A stretch of DNA of 64,000 nt from contig OY294044.1 in NCBI GenBank assembly GCA_958510825.1, positions 106,120,893 through 106,184,892 of the forward strand, read 5' to 3'. The stretch comes from Brachypterus glaber (taxonomy: Eukaryota > Arthropoda > Insecta > Coleoptera > Kateretidae). The position numbers and the translations under genes are program-made. This document shows positions 42,455 through 51,992 of this stretch, piece after piece; positions within the stretch are counted from its first letter, which is position 1; each line of letters starts with the position of its first letter. The notes beneath the pieces are model-generated. The model was given only the letters and a program-made list of their open reading frames with translations. It made no database searches and was not told the DNA's origin.

Positions 42455-43198
42455 AATTTTTGAAAAAATAAAATATCGCTTGGAACCCAATGGTTCCAAA
42501 CTGACGAAATAATAATAATATAATTAGAAAGTACCCCGGTATTTATTATGATGTAACGGTATCAAAGTTACTACAGTGAAAGTAATCCAAAACAATACTG
42601 TACCCAATGGTACTATAATAACATGTTATGCCCGTCAATTTTCGAAAGGGTTCTTGTTTTTTTTTTTTCACTTTTTAGTTTTGTTGATGTTGTGCTTTTT
42701 CAAGTGTTTTGTTTAAATAAAAAAATAAATGGAAGATATAGGTGACAGATATTGTTTTTTTAATTCTGATGAAGTGTTATCTTAAAAAAATACAAATATT
42801 TAAAGTACCCGTATTATTAATTTAAATATTACGGTTCTTTCATGATTACGAAAGATTTTTTTTATGAATTTAATGCATTAAAGATGTCATCATGTGCCAG
42901 TTGTTATAACATTATGTGCTAGATGAGAAGCTAAAACATTAGGTAAGTACCTTCAAAATGATTTTACCGAGGATTTTACCAAATTTCAGGAAAATCGGTT
43001 ATAGGTTGGGCAGAAAGACCTCGGTCGTTAGCCCTTTGGGTAACTAATAAACATGATCTTATATTCGGTTATAGATTTTTTTTCTCGACATTCGTAGTTC
43101 TGAACTGGTTCGAATTGTGCGCAGTTGCATTGGCGATTTCTCCCGTTAGATTATACAGGGACAAAAGTTCTACCCAAAAAGTATAGAAGACATACATA
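42455..43198. other. Unassigned sequence
   Basis: AT-rich with some TATA-like words. No ORF or inverted ends were recognised. Confidence 0.35.
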
Positions 43199-43480
43199 CA
43201 CTCCCACTTCCACCCAACCAAACAAATTCTGTATTTGTTCTTTGTTGAACAAATACAATATTTACTTGGCCGGGCGAAAAGTGTAACTATATTATTTTTA
43301 TTAAAGAAATTACTGGCGCCATCTAAATTTTAGTGGAATTATCTTATTCTACAGATTCACATTAGCTATGTTCGTTCGTGCCGCTCAGTGCTACACTTTC
43401 CGGCCAATCAAATAAATACTGTATTTGTTGTATGAAAAACAAATACAGTATTTATTTGGTTGGCTGGAAAGTGTAGCACA
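43199..43480. mobile_element. Paired hairpins (CAAATACAGTATTTATTTGG)
   Basis: A near-perfect hairpin at 43,391-43,480 (TGCTACACTTTCCGGCCAAT...ACAAATACAGTATTTATTTG..TGGAAAGTGTAGCA) is preceded at 43,213-43,292 by a weaker version of the same hairpin. The two may be the ends of one element or tandem copies. Confidence 0.6.
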
Positions 43481-43524
43481 AATCAGATAGAGATAGGGTA
43501 GACGTCTTTTGTTTCATAATTCTA

Positions 43525-43830
43525 GTTGTAGAGAGCTCCATTGAGCACTGTCCAGTTTCAACTGCTTTCCCCGATGAAAGCCTTTCTTTTTTTTACGTTT
43601 CTCGACGTTTTATATCTAATATATCGCACAATAAATAATACACTAAAAACACATTTTTCAAAATTTTGTGTAAGTACACTGGTGTTATATCTTTCTGTCT
43701 GGAAAATTTTTGACCTCGAGAACTGAAAAACGATTTAAGCTAGACTTCAAATTTGGACCATAGGTACCTTATCCAAAGGTATGGGATTGTTTTTCATATA
43801 AATCAGGGTAAGGGTAAGGCCTCTTAAGGG
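43525..43830 (+). repeat. Dispersed repeat, inverse partner at 48,665-48,965
   Basis: CTTTCCCCGATGAAAG..CTTT, a TTTACGTTTCTCGACGTTTTATA segment, and TTCAAATTTGGACCATAGG match the reverse of 48,700-48,965 (CTTTCCTTGGGGAAAG). That copy also carries a (GACC)n run. Confidence 0.55.
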
Positions 43831-44232
43831 GGCACAATGGGGTAAAAGGTTTTTTGTTTTTTGTTTTATTTTTTTTTTGTTTTTTTTTTTTTAATTTTAA
43901 TGCATTTTTAAATTTATGTTTTAATAAATATAGGCATACAGGGTAAAGTATTCTTATGCAGCAATATTTTTTGTATTTTTTTAAACGTTATAAAAATGCA
44001 ATAAAAGCAAAACAACGTATTTAAATTACGTCAATTCATGACCTACTCAAGATTTATTTCAAACGAATCCATTATAATTAATTTGTTTATAGCTACCTGT
44101 TTTTTGCATATAATCATTTATTTAATTTGAAAATGTTTCTTATGAAGAAATTTATTGGATAATATGCCAATAGCAACATTCCATTTACGTCAATAATTTT
44201 TTTAATAAATTAGCGTACTTCAAGTGCCCTAA
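43831..44232. other. T-rich low complexity and spacer
   Basis: Poly-T runs at 43,850-43,895. The rest is unassigned. Confidence 0.4.
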
Positions 44233-45012
44233 CCACGGTAGCAAAATAACATGACATTCACGTGAAAGCCACGTTAATATGTGACATGTGATGTTAAGAT
44301 TGTAGTCTCATTTAACAAGAATGTAGCATGGTGGGGATGTCCTAAGTCCGCCCCTAATAACATTACACAATGACATCCCGAAAATAACGTGTTTGTGACA
44401 TCATAAATCCACATTCCTGTTATATCTAATATCTTGTGGATGTCGTTACTGGTACTTTAATATTTAAATAATATCCTAGGATATTAGCTTTTTCTAAATA
44501 AAACCATTAAAAACGCTATAACCCTATAAAAAAAAATCGGATTTAAAATCAATCAGTAATTGAAACAAATACAGATAGAAACAGATAGATTCTAAATACG
44601 AAATTGCAGATTAAGCGGATAATATATTCCTTTAATCCGTGTCCGTGGTCTTGAGAAGTCCGGCAGAGCCCCCTATCCATTGGAAATCCTATAATGTGTA
44701 TACAATTTTCTTATAATAATTTACTCTCTCAACATCATCTTATATCGATTTTTTTGCTTCGAACGTCGGTGAGAAGCAAAATAACATGACATTCACGTAA
44801 AAGCCACGTTAATATGTGACATGCGATATATCCACAGCTTTGCTAAATATTTGTTATTAAATAACATGGTTGTCACGTCACACGTGTTACGTTGCAAATG
44901 TGATGTTAAATACATCTTATTTTTCAATATTATGTGATGTTATGATTTAGTTTAAAAATACACCCAAAAGTGATGTTAATTTCTTGTAATATAACATCCC
45001 TTGCTACCTGGG
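44233..45012 (-). mobile_element. Word-repeat TIR element 3, copy 2 (inverted)
   Basis: It reads as the reverse complement of 22,082-22,863, ending ATAACATCCCTTGCTACCTGGG. Its left end (CCACGGTAGCAAAATAACAT) is slightly altered from CCAGGTAGCAAAATAACATG. The centre, including ACGGATTAAAGG..CCGTGTCCGTGG and the GAACGTCGGTGAGAAGC segment, matches the other copy closely. It is followed after six bases by element 5 copy 2. Confidence 0.8.
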
Positions 45013-45018
45013 AAATTA

Positions 45019-45883
45019 CCCGGATAACATTTGCTATTTCACGTGGAAGTCATTATGACATCATTTAATGATTTTCTCTGCGTTCATGAACGTATACAGA
45101 TGACTCCTCATTGTAAAGCCATTACGAGATCATGTCATGAAGATCTAGCAGCGGTCTACGGAATGCGCATGCGCAAACTTTAAATTAACCGCGAAATTTA
45201 AATTGACCGCGAAATTTAAAATTAAAAAAAAAGAAAGGAAATTACCCTGCTTAAAAAGATCACATACACACACACCTTTTTGCTCATATCTTGAAAACGC
45301 GAAGAGATACCAAAAAAATAACCAACGACCCCCTAGGGTCCATTTTCAACAACTTGAGGACACCAGGATGTTCCCACTGGGAACTTCTCAGTGGAAATGT
45401 TCCCCAAGATGACTGGAGGAACTAGTTCCTCTAGGCTTAAGCCTCCAGATATCTACGGCTCACCATACCAATACTAGTAGTATATCCTTATAAAGACAGC
45501 TGCCTTTTAATACTAGTATTCCTAGAAGGCGACTTTATTCGTTTAATAAGTTTAGTTAGTGGTAGGAAATAACATGTGGGGCCACCTATAGCATAACGCT
45601 GTCAAGTGCACTGATATTGAAACATTACAGAAGCCTGTACTATTCGGCAATCGTTCTTAATTGGGTCCCGGGCAACATTTGGTATTTCACGTGGAAGTCA
45701 TTATGACATCATTTAATGATTTACCGTTAAATGTATACACCTCATGACAAACTCATAACAAACTCATAACATGATCAGAAAATCATGAGATGTGCTCATC
45801 ATGATGTTCGTATGAGTACAAAACGTGGAAATCATAACATGATGCTCTCATGAGGCCTCATGAGTTTATGGATGTTGTCCGGG
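45019..45883 (-). mobile_element. Word-repeat TIR element 5, copy 2 (inverted)
   Basis: The ends are CCCGGATAACATTTGC and GGATGTTGTCCGGG. The reverse complement matches 38,033-38,879 through most of its length, including the internal ATGCGCATGCGC..ATTTCGCGG and CTCCAGATATCTACGGCTCA segments and the internal CCCGGGCAACATTTGG end. Confidence 0.8.
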
Positions 45884-45902
45884 TAAAGGTACAATAAATA
45901 CA

Positions 45903-46335
45903 TTTTTCTTCAAGCGTACTAAAATGTTCATATTTTATAACTGAACACACTAGTTAGAAGTGATCTATTTTTTTACAGTAAAAGAACGAGTTCATTGGTG
46001 TACGCCGTAAAAAAAAGTTAGTTAGCAAAACCACCACTGGCGGCAGCACTTTTTAACTTCAATTTTGTTTGTTTATTATGTAAACAGGTGGTTGACTCGA
46101 GATTCTGTGCAAAAACCTTCTGTGAAATTGATTAAAAATGATTGAAGAAGAATATATGGTTTATACACCTACAAATCTCTCCGAAATTGCAAATGCTACA
46201 TAAGACACGGAAAAGTGTCTTTTTTTACTCGTCTGTAGTTTCAGGACTCCACTTCGCGTCGTCCGTAAATTCTACAGACTAGTAAAAAAAAAAGCTTCAC
46301 TTTTCCTCTTAGTAAAAAAATATACTATTTTGCAC
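45903..46335 (+). mobile_element. MIEEEY-type element, copy 1
   Basis: From TTTTTCTTCAAGCGTACTAA to TTAGTAAAAAAATATACTATT. Shares with copies at 54,711-55,312 and 58,315-58,886 the segments GTACGCCGTAAAAAAAAGTTAG, CCACCACTGGCGGCAGCACT, CAGGTGGTTGACTCGAGATTC, and a CGCGTCGTCCGTAAATTCTA core. It carries the short frame MIEEEYMVYTPTNLSEIANA (46,138-46,203). This copy lacks part of the centre present in copy 2. Confidence 0.7.
46138..46203 (+). CDS. Short conserved frame (21 codons) in a repeat
   Basis: MIEEEYMVYTPTNLSEIANA then T and a stop. The same start and first ~20 codons are open at 54,960. No function can be stated. It may be the first exon of a lost transposon protein. Confidence 0.3.
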   Translation: MIEEEYMVYTPTNLSEIANAT

Positions 46336-46437
46336 GACAAAGACTAAAACATAATTTTACGCTTTTATTTGCTGAACTAAACTTGCCGTTTTTCTCCCTA
46401 GGAAAAAAATCAAAGTAACCTTGATAATATTAAAATA

Positions 46438-46735
46438 TTATAGGAGAAAGTAGGGTAACGGTGCGCAGTGGGTAACCGTGCATACCAGTGAAAATTCATA
46501 TTACGAGTTATTCTGAGACATCTCTGACATCCATGCTTGAGGGACGCGTATATTATTAATCTAAAATAAATATATTCTTGAAGGATATGATCATTTGCAT
46601 TTATCCATGCAATTTTGTTAAATTTAATTAAATATCCACTAAGTTTTATTTTATTTGAAATAGTTTTTGTTATATAAAGAGATTTTTTTTTTAATTTTAT
46701 GATGGGGTAATAATGCGCATTCCCCTTATTCAATT
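46438..46735. mobile_element. Partial TIR element, GGTAACNGTGCGCA motif
   Basis: After TA, GGAGAAAGTAGGGTAACGGT..GCGCA begins at about 46,440, with a second copy of the word at about 46,469. GGGGTAATAATGCGCATTCC lies near 46,704. The start resembles other TA-GGRGAAA ends (3055 and 56,944), but a clear right end is missing. Confidence 0.45.
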
Positions 46736-46820
46736 AAATTATAATAAAATTAAATAAAAAAAGAAGTTTTTAAAGTTAAAACCTTTCTAATAATTACATG
46801 TCACGTAAAAAGTAGAAAAC

Positions 46821-47465
46821 AAAATGGCAGACTAACATCTCTACTCTCAATTACCCTACTCCCTAACATCCCTACTTCATAACATTTATACTCTATAACA
46901 ACCCTACTCCGTAACATCTCTACTACATAACACCTCTACTCCCCAATAACTCTACTCCATACTATATGCACTTTATTAGCTACTTAATAATAAATGAGCG
47001 GTTCGCAGAACAAAGAAGCTTCTTCTTCTAGATTATTTTATTTTTTTCCTAGAAAACTTTCATCTTTAAATTGAAATCTAGATCAATCACAAATGAATTA
47101 TTCTAATTTAGTCACATTGTCCGCGTACCCTTAACATGCACTAATAAGTAAGTAATTAATAAACTAAATTCATATTTGACAGTGACAAATATTTTTTTGA
47201 GCTAAGACAAGTGGCTAATCGAGTGTATATAGTGCGGAGTAGAGTTGTTACGGAGTAGAGATGTTATGGAGTAGAGATGTTACAGAGTTAAGTTGTTGTG
47301 GGAAATTTATAGTAGAGATATTAGTCTGCCAACAGACTAACATCTTTACGCTCAATTTCCCTACTCCCTAACATCCCTACTCCATAACATTCCTACTCTA
47401 TAACAACCCTACTCCGTAACGACTCCTCTCCATAACATCTCTACTTCGTAACAACTCTACTAGCG
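46821..47465. repeat. Inverted arrays of a CTCCATAACATCTCTA-like word
   Basis: 46,828-46,970 and 47,338-47,462 hold tandem, degenerate copies of CTCYRTAACATCTCTA. 47,233-47,300 holds the inverse (GGAGTAGAGATGTTA). GGCAGACTAACATCTCTACT at 46,824 is mirrored by AGTAGAGATATTAGTCTGCC at 47,310-47,331, which suggests one element of about 510 bases with a further half copy downstream. Confidence 0.65.
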
Positions 47466-47860
47466 GATTAAGAAATAATATTTTATATTGAAAAAAAAAT
47501 GCAAAATTTTTAATATAAAAATATAAAAATTCTTGCATTTCTTAATCAACCAAATAAATATATTTAAATACATTGGCAGTGAAATCTCTTGTGTTTTTGT
47601 GACCCAGAGAACATTACGTAAAAATTTCGCCGTATACGAATATTCGTCCTTGGCGACCTACATTTCTTTTTTTAACAATTTATTTTTACTAGATATAATT
47701 TTAAATTATTTCCTTATAATTTATTTTATTAAGTGACCATAGAAAAACAAACATAGCATGACTTGATTTTAATTCTAATATTTAGTTCCTATTTTTATTT
47801 CCTATTTTTTTTTAACCAGAGAAAGCTGGTATGTGTTAGTACGTGTTTATATTATTTCTC
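47466..47860. other. AT-rich spacer
   Basis: Nothing recognised. Confidence 0.35.
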
Positions 47861-47940
47861 TTTCTTTCTCTCTTTCTCTTTATTTTTCTCTATTTATTTC
47901 TATTTTCTTCTATTTCTCCTTCTTTCTGTTTTGTCTCTCC

Positions 47941-47972
<32 letters not shown>

Positions 47973-48075
47973 TCTATTTCTTTCGATTTTTTTTTATTTT
48001 GTCTCGCTCTCTCTCTTTCTTATTTGGTCTCGTTCTCTCTCTTTTTCTCTCCTGATGTATCTCTTTTTATCTCTA
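47861..48075. repeat. Polypyrimidine (CT)n/(CTTT)n tract
   Basis: About 215 bases almost entirely C and T on the + strand, including a perfect (CT)n run near 47,948-47,972. The long Ser/Leu/Phe frames it creates in three phases are artefacts of composition. Confidence 0.9.
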
Positions 48076-48147
48076 TTTCTCGGATGGACAAAGCCACAAA
48101 GCAAAGTTGCTTAGAATTTTATGAAATACACGTGTATATTAGGGCAT

Positions 48148-48570
48148 TTAAGATTCAAGATTCAAGATTTATTGATGTATATACAAATTATTTGTTTACA
48201 CAGGTCAGATAAAAATAAATAAATAAATAAATTTACAAATGCGTTTTACATTCACAACATATTAAAAGCAGTATGGTCGATATCAGCATCTATATATTGA
48301 GTAACACTGTAAAATGCCTGCCGCAGAAGATATTGTTTTGTTTTTGCTTAAAATTGCAATAATGGGAGAGCTTGTACACTCGGAGGTAGTTTATTATAGA
48401 ATTTTACCCCATAGTAATTACACCCATTTCTGCTAGACCCCAATCTTAGGAAATTTGACCTAAAGTTTATGGCCCTTGTGTTGTAATTGTGTTCGTTATG
48501 ATTAGTTTTTAAGGCATTCTTTTTTGGTACACGTATAACAGACAGACCAATATGTAAAATGAGGGTAATA
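48148..48570 (-). pseudogene. LINE 3' end, reverse strand
   Basis: On the - strand the frame reads YNTRAINFRSNFLRLGSSRN ... YYGVKFYNKLPPSVQALP, then a stop replacing a Lys-type codon, then AKTKQYLLRQAFYSVTQYID. This is the same C-terminal module (YNTR ... KFxNKLP ... AFYS) as at 39,700-39,942. The 3' tail is a (TTGAATC)n repeat read as AAGATTCAAGATTCAAGATT at 48,148-48,168. Everything upstream of the C-terminus is absent. Confidence 0.75.
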
Positions 48571-48700
48571 AAAAAATAAAAAATAAATCAAAAAAAATTA
48601 AAAAAAAAAGAAAAAAATAAATTTGTTTCAAAAAAGTTTCTTTCTTCGTGAAACGAAAAATAAATTGGAAAAAAAATTAAAAAAAAAAATGTTTTTACCC
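48571..48700. other. A/T homopolymer-rich sequence
   Basis: Low complexity only. Confidence 0.5.
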
Positions 48701-48965
48701 CATTTTACTCCCTTACCCCAATCCGATTTTTACCAAAAACAATTCCAGCCTGGAACTTTGGATATTCAACCTATCGTCCAAATTTGAAATTTTAGCCCGA
48801 AGCGTTTTTGAGTTATCGTGGTGACAGACCGACCGACCGACCGAAAGACAGTTTTTTTTACGGAAATTGTATTTTTTGGATATAAAACGTTCAGAAACGT
48901 AAAAAAGGAATATAAATTTCTCGAATTTTTTTTACTAACGCAAGACTTTCCTTGGGGAAAGTAAT
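48701..48965 (-). repeat. Dispersed repeat with (GACC)n, inverse of 43,525-43,830
   Basis: Contains CAGACCGACCGACCGACCGA at about 48,823, TGTATTTTTTGGATATAAAACG and CGCAAGACTTTCCTTGGGGA. The same combination is seen, more decayed, at 43,525-43,830. Confidence 0.6.
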
Positions 48966-48971
48966 ATAACA

Positions 48972-49331
48972 ATTTAAAAGGTTAATAAAGGTAGTCTTTT
49001 TTCTCCTATTTTCTTTATTAATATGGGAACATGTTTCGAAGTGCTTAGTTCACTTCATCTTCAGCCCGAGACTAAAATAAAATAAACATATGTACATGTA
49101 AACATTATACACTGTGACCCGTCTGAATTTGTACATTTTTGTATATTAAGTTGACAAATCTTGTTTTATTTTTGTAAGTATTTTTAAAGTTCAGTTTCTT
49201 ATGTAAATGTCTCATATTTAATTTTTATTTTAGTCTCGGGCTGAAGATGAAGTGAACTAAGCACTTCGAAACATGTTCCCATATTAATTAAGAAAATAGG
49301 CAAAAAAGACTACCTTTATTAACCTTTTAAA
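48972..49331. mobile_element. Foldback with hammerhead-like arms (Penelope-type signature)
   Basis: The arms 48,972-49,070 and 49,230-49,331 are inverted, with AACATGTTTCGAAGTGCTTA / TAAGCACTTCGAAACATGTT and GATGAAGTGAACTAAG. Read from the right arm: CTGAAGATGA, stem AAGTG/CACTT, CGAAAC. This resembles the CTGANGA-stem-GAAAC layout of hammerhead ribozymes carried by Penelope-like retroelements. No reverse transcriptase or GIY-YIG endonuclease is present here. Confidence 0.45.
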
Positions 49332-49873
49332 ATTACAAAACTCCTACCTGGGTATTATGGCTCACAATATAACAATTATTTATTTTATTTTATTTTTAAA
49401 TGCCTCCCAAATTTCGTTTGTTTAAGCCGAAATTTGGCACATATTTCAATTTATGTATTTTGCACGATATATTTAATTAAAAAAATAGGGTATTTTTTGA
49501 CAGGAACCAATATTTAAAAAAAAAAGTAGTTTCCTAGAAAAATACAATCTTTACTATTTGTTTCAAGTACCCAGTTACCTAATAGAGAATGAGGATGGGT
49601 ACCATTGGGATCGTACCATTTGGGTAGGCTGCATCTTTTTTCTTACAAAGGAATGTATATTAACCGCATTTTATTTACCATTACATAAGGACATTATTAC
49701 TTAAGAGATTTTAATCACATGCATATAGCATTAGCATAAGATAACTAAAATTCCTAAATACAGTGTGTCTTATAGAACCACGGTGGATGGATATTATTGC
49801 CAAATTAAAAAATACCCAAACAGGTCAATTTTAATTTTTATAAGGAACCTGCTACTCCTATAGGAGTCTTAAA
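49332..49873. other. Unassigned sequence
   Basis: AT-rich, nothing recognised. Confidence 0.35.
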
Positions 49874-51005
49874 TGAGGCGTATAGTGCAAGAGTGGCCCA
49901 TATGTGTTTTTTGAGATTTGCGTTTTTTATAAATGTAATAAGGACATCTATATCTTTCATTACATACCACCCTCATAACAGAGGGTTTTCTTTTTGGCAC
50001 GATACAAGCATTTAAAGCACTATTGCATTATTAAAATTATCGCTTTTATTAGTGCAAGAGAGGCCCACAGGTATAGGCTATATATAATTTTTTAATGTTA
50101 CATACTATTTGCCCCCATCTTCCCCTTAAATCGCAGCGAAACGTTTTAAACAAATTCGTCCTTCCCCCTTAGAGCGTTACGTGATACTTGAATGTTCCCT
50201 AATGGGTTGATAGTGGTGTTCGCTGGGTTATATTATTGGGGATGTTGAAAAAGCCAACTGCATCATTAAAAATGTCAATTTTATTCTTAAAAAATCTAAC
50301 AAGGCATGTTTTACCAAGGATTTATAAAGATATTTTTAGAAAGATTCTTAAAAAAGCCAAAATTTGTTTTATCGAGAAAGTTATTTGTTCGCCCCAAAAC
50401 AAATCATTTTCTGCCCAAATGCAGGAGCGTTATGTTACCAATTTTGTACATTTTGCTTTATTAATAAAAAATAATTACAACTTACCTTAAACTTTGAGAT
50501 CATAGGAACTGAAATCCATTTAGGTACTTAAACAATGTTTACGCATTAGTCATTCTTCATTTTTAAAGGTAAAAAAATGTTTATTTAACTATTTCAGAGC
50601 ATAATTATTGGCATTTTGACTATTCTGTTATTAAATAACGAATATTTCTTTCACATGTAAAAATAATTAAAATTTCAAAGTAAAATGTGAGGTTAGATCT
50701 ACTAAAAAAAAACGTGTTATTGAAGGTCAGATCTCGTTCGTAATGCAATAGTGGCCCAAAATGAACACAATGTATAGTGCAATAGTGACTCACCAATTTT
50801 TTTCTCTAAGAAAGTAAAGAAAGTAAAATAAATTTGTTTGTCATACATTACCTTAATGTTGGTTGAGTCTAAAAACCCTAACAGAAAAAATTTAAATAAA
50901 ATTATGCATCCTAGATCAAAGATTAAAAAATCGGAGAAATTTAAATAACCATTATCTCCATATTTCCATAAAGTGAGATGGGCCACTCTTGCACTATACG
51001 CCTCA
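49874..51005. mobile_element. TIR element with reiterated TAGTGCAAGAGTGGCCCA
   Basis: TGAGGCGTATAGTGCAAGAG..TGGCCCAT at the left is mirrored exactly at the right end (51,005). The word GTGCAAKAGTGGCCCA recurs inside near 50,053, 50,742 and 50,775 with small changes. A frame at 50,236-50,490 (84 codons, basic and hydrophobic, no known motif) may be a remnant protein piece. A fragment of the GGGAACGTTC MITE family (50,100-50,206) is inserted. Confidence 0.7.
50100..50206. mobile_element. Fragment of the GGGAACGTTC MITE family
   Basis: Ends AGCGTTACGTGATACTTGAA..TGTTCCCTAA like 6536 and 29,088. The left half is degenerate (TTGCCCCCATCTTCCCC). Confidence 0.5.
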
Positions 51006-51007
51006 AA

Positions 51008-51432
51008 TGAACAATGGGATTGGACAATAAGGCAGAAATCGTACCATGAATCATGGTAGTAGAAGGTACACTTATTGCAAAACCATAATCAAATCCTAAA
51101 TAATCGTTTTTAGAAAATAATTTTATATGAACTTTCGCAAAGTCCCATGTCACAAAAACGTTAAATTGCAAATGGAGTTGCTTGATTTCTCGTGCCGATT
51201 TCAAATATATTTCGAGCAACTCTCTCTTTTTTTTTTCGTTTTTGAGGTAAAGGTTTTTAAATATAAAAATTTTGGTTTCGCATTTTTTAAATGTTTCATT
51301 CCGCTTTAACTATGGACTATGGACATCTAACATTATTTTCCAAAAACGAGTTTAAAGGATTTGGCTTTTGACGGTTCTGTAATAAGTGGACCTTCTACTG
51401 CCATGGTCAGATCTTTCTGCCTCGTTGTTCAA
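51008..51432. mobile_element. Foldback MITE, GAACAATGGGATTGGACAAT
   Basis: AAGGCAGAAATCGTACCATG..GTAGTAGAAGGT and ACCTTCTACTGCCATGG..AGATCTTTCTGCCTCGTTGTTC are inverted. Inner pairs are AAATCCTAAA / TTTAAAGGATTT and AAATAATTTTA-like. It abuts the previous element. Confidence 0.6.
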
Positions 51433-51734
51433 TTCATTCATTCATTCAGGATTACTGTGAAGTAGCGTAAAGTAGGTTCCCATCTTTTGACATTACAAAA
51501 ACAATGGTAGTTTACTGCTAAAGTTTAATTTTCTCGAGAATACAATTTATATATATGTAGTATGCTGTACTGATAAGTGCCCTTACCCCCACGATGGTTT
51601 TTTTACCCCTCTTTTTTCTAATCTAAGCTTATTGTTTGCTTTTTAATTTATAAAATATAATTTATTTGTGGATTATTACTTATAATTAAGAGGTATGTGT
51701 ATTAAATATAAATTATATTTTCTCCCTAAATATC
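51433..51734. other. Unassigned sequence
   Basis: AT-rich, nothing recognised. Confidence 0.35.
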
Positions 51735-51905
51735 AATTCGTGATACTAGGTTTGGACCGGTGCTTTTTTTTTAAACTTTACTCATATTAATCCCAATTTT
51801 TGGAAAATGCAACTTCTGCGAAAGCAGTCGTTGCATTTTCGTCATTGGGATTGATATTCGTAAAATTTATGTTAAAAACCACCGATACCTAACCTAGTAC
51901 CACTT
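51735..51905. mobile_element. Small foldback, ACTAGGTTTGGACCGGTG
   Basis: The outer pair is ACTAGGTTTGGACCGGTG / CACCGATACCTAACCTAGT and the inner pair AATCCCAATTTTTGGAAAATGC..AACTTCTGC / GCATTTTCGTCATTGGGATT. Confidence 0.65.
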
Positions 51906-51992
51906 ATGATATTACCCCTGAAAATACCTCTAGCAATATTTCTTGTAATTACTACCTACAAGTACTACCTTTTTTTACGTATATTCCAGTAA

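Noticed and set aside
46410..46733. 107-codon frame on the - strand
   Set aside because: It overlaps a TIR element with repeated words, has no recognisable motif, and consists of low-complexity Lys/Ile/Asn/Tyr composition expected from AT-rich DNA.
47763..48212. Overlapping long frames rich in Ser, Leu and Phe in three phases
   Set aside because: They are translations of a polypyrimidine (CT)n/(CTTT)n tract. Real coding sequence would not be open in three phases at once.
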